Assembly: GCF_003268675.1 (NCBI RefSeq)
Contig: NZ_CP029378.1
Location: 2,356,001-2,420,000 of the forward strand
Length of the DNA stretch: 64,000 nt
Source of the DNA: Streptomyces bacillaris
GTDB lineage: Bacteria > Actinomycetota > Actinomycetes > Streptomycetales > Streptomycetaceae
Direction: 5' to 3'
The notes beneath the pieces were generated by a model. That model was not told the DNA's origin. It did no database searches and saw only the letters and a list, made by a program, of their open reading frames with translations. A program made the translations under genes and the position numbers. Below are positions 60,890 through 64,000 of this stretch, in pieces. Positions within the stretch are counted from its first letter, which is position 1, and each line of letters opens with the position of its first letter.

Positions 60890-62086
60890 ATGCTCTCCGA
60901 CCGGTCCACCGCCACCGTCCGTGCCACCCTCCCCGCCGTCGGCGCGGCCATCGGCGACATCGCCGACCTCTTCTACAAGAAGCTGTTCACCGCCCACCCC
61001 GAGCTGCTGCGCGACCTGTTCAACCGGGGCAACCAGGCCTCCGGCGACCAGCGCAAAGCCCTGGCGGGCTCGATCGCGGCGTTCGCGACCGCGCTGGTCG
61101 AGCACCCGGGCACCCGGCCCGACGTGATGCTGAACCGGATCGCGCACAAGCACGCCTCCCTGGGGGTGACCCCGGAGCAGTACGAGGTCGTCCACACCCA
61201 CCTCTTCGCCGCGATCGCCGACGTCCTGGGCGACGCGGTCACCCCCGAGGTCGCCGCGGCCTGGGACGAGGTCTACTGGCTGATGGCGAACGCCCTCATC
61301 TCCATGGAGGCGCGGCTCTACGCCCAGCAGGGGGTGGTCGCGGGCGATGTGTGGCGGGAGTGGGAGGTCGCCGCCCGGATCGAGGAGACCGAGGACGTCA
61401 CCACCTTCCGCCTCCGCCCGGCGGACGGCGGTGACTCGCCCGCCTTCCGGCCCGGCCAGTACGTCTCCGTACAGGTCGAACTGGCCGACGGCGCCCGGCA
61501 GATACGCCAGTACAGCCTCTCCTCCTCCCCGGGCTCCCGGCTGCGCTCCATCACGGTCAAGCGGGTGCGCGGCGAGGAGACCCCCGAGGGCGAGGTCTCC
61601 CGCCACCTCCACGAGCACACCCGCTCGGGCGACCGGCTGCGCGTCTCCGTCCCCTACGGGGACCTGGTCCTCGACCACCTGGACGCGCCCCTCCTGCTGG
61701 CCTCGGCCGGAATCGGCTGCACGCCCATGCTGTCGATGCTGGAGTACCTGGCCGAGGAGGGCCACGACCGCCCCGTCACCGTCGTGCACGGCGACCGCTC
61801 CCCCGCCGACCACGCCCTGCGCGCCCACCACACCCGGCTGACGGAGAAGCTCCCGGAGGCCGAGCCGCACTTCTGGTACGAGTCCCCGGAAGCCGGCCAC
61901 CCGGCCCACCGCACCGGCCTCGTCGACCTGAACGGCATCACCGTCCTCCCCGGCACCCACGCCTACCTCTGCGGCCCGCTCCCCTTCATGCGCACGATCC
62001 GCACCCAACTGCTGGACGCCGGGGTCCGCCCCGCCGACATCCACTACGAGGTCTTCGGCCCCGACCTCTGGCTGGCGAGCGCCTGA
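60890..62086 (+). CDS. hmp: Flavohaemoglobin, nitric oxide dioxygenase
   Basis: A 398-residue enzyme. The globin domain (1-140) has the proximal haem His in EVVHTHLFAAI near 105 and the B10/E7 region of LFYKKLFTAHPEL. The FAD domain has RQYSLSSSPG near 206, and the NAD domain has ASAGIGCTPMLSMLE and YLCGPLPFMRTI. It converts NO and O2 to nitrate with NAD(P)H in the cytoplasm. AAGGAG precedes the ATG. It is controlled by NsrR from the gene before it. Confidence 0.96.
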   Translation: MLSDRSTATVRATLPAVGAAIGDIADLFYKKLFTAHPELLRDLFNRGNQASGDQRKALAGSIAAFATALVEHPGTRPDVMLNRIAHKHASLGVTPEQYEVVHTHLFAAIADVLGDAVTPEVAAAWDEVYWLMANALISMEARLYAQQGVVAGDVWREWEVAARIEETEDVTTFRLRPADGGDSPAFRPGQYVSVQVELADGARQIRQYSLSSSPGSRLRSITVKRVRGEETPEGEVSRHLHEHTRSGDRLRVSVPYGDLVLDHLDAPLLLASAGIGCTPMLSMLEYLAEEGHDRPVTVVHGDRSPADHALRAHHTRLTEKLPEAEPHFWYESPEAGHPAHRTGLVDLNGITVLPGTHAYLCGPLPFMRTIRTQLLDAGVRPADIHYEVFGPDLWLASA

Positions 62087-62274
62087 CCCCACCCGGACCG
62101 GGACGGGCGACAATGACCAGGTGACCGGCCCGCCCCACCTCCCGTCCCGTCGCCCGTCCGACGGCCCCTCGCCCGGCCCGTCCCGCCCGTCCCGCCCGGA
62201 GACCTTGCTGCGCCCCGCGACTGACCTCGAACGGTGGAGAGCTGGCGGAGAACGCCATACCGCGGCTCACGGAG
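62087..62274. other. Intergenic sequence after hmp
   Basis: About 190 bp with Pro/Arg-type high-GC sequence, but no family similarity or terminator hairpin that I can see. Together with the short frame at 62275 it makes a stretch of just over 300 bp without a firm gene. Confidence 0.4.
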
Positions 62275-62394
62275 ATGTCAACGGCAGTCGATGATGCGGT
62301 CCGCCGACTTCGACATCACGAACAGAACCGCCATCAGCCTGACGGAGGCACGTGGAGCGAGATCATGACCGGTGCCCAGGCTGAACCAACTTGA
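62275..62394 (+). CDS. Possible 39-residue protein or gene remnant
   Basis: An ATG preceded by CACGGAG opens a frame reading MSTAVDDAVRRLRHHEQNRH and ending TWSEIMTGAQAEPT. The composition (helical, charged) looks protein-like and the frame is open for about 15 codons upstream. No family is recognised. It ends one base before the stop of the next, convergent gene. It may be a decayed gene. Confidence 0.3.
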   Translation: MSTAVDDAVRRLRHHEQNRHQPDGGTWSEIMTGAQAEPT

Positions 62395-62730
62395 TCAGGA
62401 AACCGCGCTCTCCGGTGAAAGAACCGGCTCCGCCCACGCCGCGAAGCCGAAGACCGGGCGCTCAGCAGGTCTGCCGGTGACGTCGTCGACAAGCGTGCGC
62501 CGGACTCTCCGGGTCTGACGGACCAGGTAGCGCAGCCCCTCAATGTCGACGACCCCGCAATCCCCAGCGTCAAGGTCCACGGCAACGCCCTCGACAACTC
62601 CGACCTGCCACCCAGCCTTGGTGGCGAGATGCATCCACACCTCAAACGCCCGCTCCGGATCGGCAGCTCGGAAGCTTGACCCCACCTTGGCCACGATCTG
62701 CACCGGATCAGGCCGTGCATCCACCGACAC
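62395..62730 (-). CDS. Hypothetical 111-residue protein
   Basis: It starts at GTG after GAGGAAG. The sequence (SFRAADPERAFEVWMHLATK; VGVVEGVAVDLDAGDCGVVDIEGLRYLVRQTRRVRRTLVDD in sections) suggests a helix followed by beta strands. No domain is recognised. An upstream in-frame extension lacks protein-like composition. Its neighbours are mobile sequences, so it may be accessory. Confidence 0.55.
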   Translation of the reverse strand: MSVDARPDPVQIVAKVGSSFRAADPERAFEVWMHLATKAGWQVGVVEGVAVDLDAGDCGVVDIEGLRYLVRQTRRVRRTLVDDVTGRPAERPVFGFAAWAEPVLSPESAVS

Positions 62731-62969
62731 GACACTTCCTCTCTCTCTGGGGCAAGGATCATCGCAGCTCACACCAGCGGCTTCCGAGGCGACTCTCACG
62801 TGCTGCTGCGCCATGGTCTGCGGGGCAGCGCCTCGGCAAACCGGAGGATCACGATCCGTCCGGCCCCAAGAACTCCTGACGGGATGGAGTGGCGGGCGCA
62901 CTCGCGACAGGCTGAGGGTCACTCGGAACTCGCCTATGAGCGGCAGCTTTGGATGTCATCGTTTCGAGG

Positions 62970-63007
62970 AGGCTGTCTCCCTCCCGCCGATGACGAGGAG
63001 ACAGCCT
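62970..63007. terminator. Stem-loop in the right-end intergenic region
   Basis: AGGCTGTCTCC (62970-62980) pairs perfectly with GGAGACAGCCT (62997-63007). No gene reads clearly into it; it may belong to a degraded element. Confidence 0.5.
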
Positions 63008-63036
63008 AACTGTCATGTTCTACGGCGTGACCCCAG

Positions 63037-63205
63037 CTAGGCCGTGTCCGGCGGATCAGGGCCGGACAGGCCGCGGCGTCTGGTGCGGTGCATCGCAAGG
63101 CGCTGGAACGTCCTCATCGCAGAGCGATTCGGGCGTTTCGGCAACGCCGCGAGGTACCGTGCCAGGCGTCGCGGACCCGGTCAAGATCCGCCGGACACGG
63201 CCTAG
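63037..63205. mobile_element. MITE-like element with 21-bp perfect terminal inverted repeats
   Basis: The ends (63037-63057 and 63185-63205) are exact inverted copies beginning CTAGGCCGTGTCCGG. The 169-bp element has no gene inside. The outer CTAG at both ends fits insertion by IS630-type transposases, which duplicate TA within CTAG. I recall similar end sequences as widespread in Streptomyces. Confidence 0.75.
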
Positions 63206-63304
63206 TAGGGCTTTGTTAGGTGGTGTCGTAGGGCTGCCATGGGGTGGGTTGTCGGCAGGTGGGGCAGGTTCCGGTCCAGGTGGCTAGCAGATGTTGGAGG
63301 AGGG

Positions 63305-63347
63305 CCAGGGCTTGGTAGAGGGTCAGGCCCTGGCAGGGACTTTTGGG
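63305..63347 (-). promoter_or_regulatory. Putative programmed -1 ribosomal frameshift signal
   Basis: Read on the minus strand: slippery heptamer C CCA AAA in the transposase frame (63341-63347), a 7-nt spacer, and a stem-loop whose 10-nt arms (63324-63333 and 63305-63314) pair at 9 of 10 positions around a 9-nt loop. The zero-frame TGA (63323-63325) sits at the loop edge. The -1 frame stays open for about 41 more codons, to 63216. Confidence 0.6.
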
Positions 63348-64000
63348 CATGACCGCTGCTCGGTCAGGAAGAGGTGGGCGGCGGTGACGAGGGTGACGTG
63401 GCGGTGCCAGCCGGTGAACGAGCGGCCCTCGAAGTGGTCCAGGCCCAGAGCTGTCTTCAGCTCGCGGTAGTCGTGCTCGATCCGCCACCGGGCCTTCGCC
63501 AGCCGGACCAGATCCTTCGTCGGGATGTCGGCGGGCAGGTTCGAGATCCAGTACTTCACCGGTTCCGCCTCGCCTTCGGGCCATTGCGCGATCAACCAGA
63601 CCAGAGGGATCGTGCCGTCAGCTGCCGGTTTCGGGCGGCGCCCGGCGAGACGGACCCGCAGGAGTACGAAGTGCGCGTTCATCGCGGCCTTCGAGCCCAT
63701 GCGCCAGGTCACAGCCCGGCCGCTGCTGCGTCCAGCAGCCAGCACATGCTCGCGCAGGGCTGCCGGGCGGATGCGGTAGCGGGGAAGCGGACGGGGGCCG
63801 AGACCGCCGTAGTCGGGCGTATGCGGCACCGCGTCCTGACCGTGCGCGGTCATCTCGCCCTTCACCTGGAGCACCCAGGCATGACCGCGTTCGTCCAGAC
63901 CGCGGCGGAAGTCGGCGTTCGCGCCGTAGCCGGCGTCCGCGACGAGGACCGCGGGCCGCAGACCGGTGGCGGCGAGGTCGTCGAGCATGGCCAGCGCCAG
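63323..64000 (-). CDS. IS701-like (DDE) transposase, N-terminus outside window
   Basis: The visible part (about 225 codons) includes VLVADAGYGANADFRRGLDERG (with a catalytic Asp), WISNLPADIPTKDLVRLAKARWRIEHDYRELKTALGLDHFEGRSFTGWHRHV (read in sections) with the catalytic Glu, and VTLVTAAHLFL. The zero frame ends in PKVPARA. The -1 frame continues as GLTLYQALALLQHLLATWTG, then TCPTCRQPTP, which resembles the normal C-terminus of the family. So either a programmed frameshift or a mutation splits the gene. Confidence 0.85.
   Translation of the reverse strand: MALAMLDDLAATGLRPAVLVADAGYGANADFRRGLDERGHAWVLQVKGEMTAHGQDAVPHTPDYGGLGPRPLPRYRIRPAALREHVLAAGRSSGRAVTWRMGSKAAMNAHFVLLRVRLAGRRPKPAADGTIPLVWLIAQWPEGEAEPVKYWISNLPADIPTKDLVRLAKARWRIEHDYRELKTALGLDHFEGRSFTGWHRHVTLVTAAHLFLTEQRSCPKVPARA

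Larger units (their letters stand above)
63216..64000 (-). mobile_element. IS701-like insertion sequence, right part cut by window edge
   Basis: It contains the transposase gene and its -1 frame extension. Its likely left end abuts the CTAG end of the MITE at 63205 (GTAGGGCTTTGTTAGG follows). IS701-family elements favour YTAR targets, so it may have inserted into the MITE border. The other terminus lies outside the window. Confidence 0.65.

Overview
The window is about 64 kb of very GC-rich, densely coded actinobacterial chromosome. The gene set points to Streptomyces: a conservon, a Kgd-type 2-oxoglutarate dehydrogenase, Lon under a HAIR operator, snapalysin, nickel superoxide dismutase with SodX, NsrR with flavohaemoglobin, an EshA-like encapsulin, and rare TTA leucine codons. 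From memory the gene order resembles the S. coelicolor region that holds sodN, kgd and lon; I could not check this.

Layout. 1-6.6 kb: the end of an NlpC/P60 hydrolase, then a leftward StyA-like monooxygenase and conservon cvnA-B-C-D. 6.9-13 kb: a PP2C-like protein, a MarR regulator, a GH25 lysozyme, a polysaccharide-deacetylase lipoprotein and Lon. 13-17.3 kb: a leftward two-gene accessory module, a membrane-anchored NUDIX protein and a 1161-residue repeat protein with a C-terminal kinase-like domain. 17.5-30 kb: a secreted EEP-LamG protein, a methyltransferase-fold gene with an apparent frameshift, a two-component system, kgd, a DUF6104 protein and a DUF4097/PadR pair. 30-40 kb: Clp-N, HTH, GNAT and GH5 genes, a quinone-reductase-like enzyme, malic enzyme, a polar amino acid ABC transporter, a methyltransferase and a CGNR protein. 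40-49.6 kb: sodX/sodN, two DUF1266 paralogues, NmrA, DUF952, an LPDTG surface protein, an epimerase, and LysR/snapalysin.

50-54.6 kb is a second accessory island: a short unknown protein, an EACC1-type component, a caspase-Sel1 protease, two more unknown proteins, and then an IS256-family element. 54.6-62.1 kb returns to conserved genes: a GntR/DUF1648 pair with a palindromic operator, a GNAT, a polyprenyl synthetase with a family 2B encapsulin shell, and nsrR/hmp. The right end (62.1-64 kb) holds gene remnants, a 169-bp MITE-like element and an IS701-like transposase that runs off the edge and carries a textbook-looking -1 frameshift signal.

The two most interesting loci are the caspase/EACC1 operon and the NUDIX/repeat-kinase operon. 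Both look like biological-conflict (defence) modules, and three of their genes carry TTA codons, which would make their translation depend on the developmental tRNA bldA.
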